A DNA stretch of 64,000 nucleotides, from positions 124,001 to 188,000 of the forward strand of contig CANXME010002544.1 in assembly GCA_948144175.1 (NCBI GenBank). The letters are read 5' to 3'. The notes below the pieces were generated by a model that did not search any database, was not told the DNA's origin, and was given only the letters and a program-made list of their open reading frames with translations. Position numbers and translations under genes: made by a program. Below, one piece after another: positions 62,380 to 64,000 of the stretch. This DNA is from Closterium sp. NIES-65. Its lineage: Eukaryota; Streptophyta; Zygnematophyceae; Desmidiales; Closteriaceae. Each line of letters opens with the position of its first letter. Position 1 is the first letter of the stretch.

Positions 62380-64000
62380 CTAGTTCATGCTCGTTCCACT
62401 CATGCGCACAAAACGCCAATGAGGCTCATCCGCAAGCCTCTTGGTGAGGAAGTCTGCTGGCTGCTGGTGAGTCTTGATGTAGAGCGGATTCACCGTCGTC
62501 CTCTTCACCTCCTTACCCAGCCAGTGCCACTTGATACGCATGTGCTTGTTGAGCCCATGAAGCACAGCGTTCCTGGCCATCCCAAGAGCTCCCTTGCTAT
62601 CACAAAACAGCGGCGTAGCAACCTTTTGCTCCTGGCCAATCTCCTCCAACAGCCTCCTCAGCCAAATCACCTCCTTCACCCCATGAAACATCGCCATGTA
62701 CTCTGATTCCACGGAAGAGAGTGCTGTCTCCGTCTGCTTCTTTGACCTCCAACTAACCGGTCCTCCCCCAACTACGCAGATGTATCCTCCCACAGATGAG
62801 GAATCCTCCTTCTCAGAGGCCGACGTAGCATCGGTAAAGCAAGTGAGAAAGAGCTTGCCTTCTCCAAGCCTCTCCCCCTTCTCTTTCAGCACCTCAACCC
62901 CTTTCTGCTTCACCTGTGCAGATGTGGAGTATTGAACTCCAATGCTTGGGTGAGAGTTCAGATACTTCACCACAGGCTCAGCTGCATCCACCTGCTCCTC
63001 TGATGGATTCTGCACCACCCTAGCCAGCTGCCCAACCGAGAAAGAGATGTCGGGCCTTGTGTGAACTGCTGCATACAAGAGGCTGCCCACCAAGGACTGA
63101 AATTGCTGCTGCTCCTCGGCTGCAACCCCTTCATCCTCTGCAGCTTTCACAAGCTTGAATTCTGCTGGCAGGGGAGTTGCAACCTTGCGCTCATTCTCAA
63201 TTCCGTACTTCTCCCCAAGCTTCTTGATGAACTTCTCTTGATGGAGCTTCAACCACCTGTGATCCAGATCCCTCTCCACGTGCATCCCGAGGTAGTACTT
63301 TACCTCCCCAAGGTTCTTGCACTTGAAGTTCTCCATCAGCTGCTGCTGCACCTTCTGGATCTCCTTCATACTGCTGCTAAAGAGAAGAATGTCGTCCACA
63401 TAGACCAGAAACAGCACCAGCTTCCCCCCCTCCCCCTTGAGAAAGAGGCTCTCATCACAGCTGCTGGTCCTGAATCCCATCTCCTCTAAAACAGCTGCCA
63501 ACTTCTGGTACCAGCAGCGTGGCGCCTGCTTCAAGCCGTAGATGGACTTTTTCAGATTGCACACCCTGCCTGTACCATCCTCATACCCAGGTGGCTGCGT
63601 CATGAACACCTCCTCCTCTAAAATGCCGTTGAGAAATGCCGTTGATATGTCCATCTGGATAATGAACTTCCCACTAACGGCTGCATCTGCCAACAAGACA
63701 CGAAGGGTAGGGGGTTTGGCAGTGGGAGCAAAGATCTCATTGAAATCCCGCTTCTCCTTCTGCATAAACCCCTTAGCCAACAACCTACTCTTGTAGATGG
63801 TGACCTGCCCCGTGTCGTCAGTCTTGATCCTTAGCACCCACTTGCATTGTACCGCTTTCTTTCCCTCAGGCAGCACCACTAGTTCCCAAGTCCCATTCTG
63901 CAGCAGGCTCTGGTACTCAGCATCCCTGGAAGCTAGCCATTTGTCCCTATCTGGTCCAGCTAATGCCTCCTCCATGCTAGCTGGTTCGTCTGGTGCAGGG
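62380..64000 (-). CDS. R1-j Pol C-terminal part: reverse transcriptase and RNase H (partial)
   Basis: It is open from the window edge to the stop at 62380-62382, about 540 codons. Reverse transcriptase shows KWVLRIKTDDTGQVTIYKSR, IIQMDISTAFLNGILEEEVF, SIYGLKQAPRCWYQKL and YVDDILLFSS. RNase H has FTDATSASEKEDSS (Trp to Ser after the first Asp), SVESEYMAM, LFCDSKGALG and the tether KTHQQPADFLTKRL. All metal-binding acidic residues are kept. Whether the upstream half is intact cannot be seen. Confidence 0.9.
   Translation of the reverse strand, partial: PAPDEPASMEEALAGPDRDKWLASRDAEYQSLLQNGTWELVVLPEGKKAVQCKWVLRIKTDDTGQVTIYKSRLLAKGFMQKEKRDFNEIFAPTAKPPTLRVLLADAAVSGKFIIQMDISTAFLNGILEEEVFMTQPPGYEDGTGRVCNLKKSIYGLKQAPRCWYQKLAAVLEEMGFRTSSCDESLFLKGEGGKLVLFLVYVDDILLFSSSMKEIQKVQQQLMENFKCKNLGEVKYYLGMHVERDLDHRWLKLHQEKFIKKLGEKYGIENERKVATPLPAEFKLVKAAEDEGVAAEEQQQFQSLVGSLLYAAVHTRPDISFSVGQLARVVQNPSEEQVDAAEPVVKYLNSHPSIGVQYSTSAQVKQKGVEVLKEKGERLGEGKLFLTCFTDATSASEKEDSSSVGGYICVVGGGPVSWRSKKQTETALSSVESEYMAMFHGVKEVIWLRRLLEEIGQEQKVATPLFCDSKGALGMARNAVLHGLNKHMRIKWHWLGKEVKRTTVNPLYIKTHQQPADFLTKRLADEPHWRFVRMSGTSMN

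Larger units (their letters stand above)
61245..64000 (-). mobile_element. R1-j, R1 copy running off the right edge
   Basis: It comprises the 3' LTR (61245-62337), polypurine tract (62340-62348) and the C-terminal part of gag-pol. It is inserted in R1-i; the flanking pentamer GAGCA (61240-61244) is the predicted duplication. The 5' half is unseen. Confidence 0.93.

Overview
This 64 kb window is nuclear, repeat-derived DNA with no host gene that I can support. Almost every base belongs to LTR retrotransposons, nested inside one another or fused to one another. The primer-binding sites (for example 43597-43608) carry 12 bases complementary to the 3' end of plant-type initiator-Met tRNA. Together with Ty1/copia elements, a chromodomain-bearing Ty3 element and moderately high GC, this suggests a streptophyte (land plant or charophyte alga) with a large repetitive genome. 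The species cannot be read from the sequence.

The dominant family, here called R1, is a Ty1/copia element with a 1,093-bp LTR (starting TGTTGGGTGC, ending ACACCAACA), 5-bp target-site duplications and one gag-pol frame of 1,526 codons. Copies or pieces: R1-a (1-5337, minus, open frame running off the left edge), solo LTRs (5477-6570 and 19449-20541), an internally inverted LTR (12727-13818), R1-b (22974-28951), R1-c (32100-36303), a fold-back LTR (36304-37095), R1-d (37096-41632), R1-e (41633-42500 plus 49356-50254), R1-f (42501-49355, complete), R1-g (50255-57062), R1-h (57063-60485), R1-i (60774-61244) and R1-j (61245-64000, off the right edge). R1-f has LTRs differing at only two positions, a GCCCA duplication and an uninterrupted polyprotein, so it is the youngest complete element.

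The left half holds older hosts. CopB (5338-8260, minus) is a decayed copia interrupted by R1-a and a solo LTR. CopC (8873-15460, minus) is a copia with unusually short 138-bp LTRs, its gag replaced by a GC-rich minisatellite, and a possible tRNA-derived SINE in its 3' untranslated part. CopD (16823-21031, minus) is a relative of CopC, cut at 21032 by CopE (plus strand). CopE is itself split by R1-b and ended at 29385 by GypP (29386-about 31770, minus), a chromovirus with a mutated reverse transcriptase. From 32100 rightward the window is R1 upon R1.

Functionally only R1-f, and as far as visible R1-a and R1-j, keep an open Gag-protease-integrase-reverse transcriptase-RNase H frame. The other copies share disabling mutations in pairs (R1-c with R1-d, R1-g with R1-h), which suggests that defective copies were mobilised in trans or copied by recombination. 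The most unusual signals are an about 80-bp cassette with a CCAAGG/CCTTGG palindrome shared by otherwise unlike LTRs, two rearranged LTRs (one joined at a 10-bp inverted repeat within the LTR), and a Gag duplication that joins two subfamilies.
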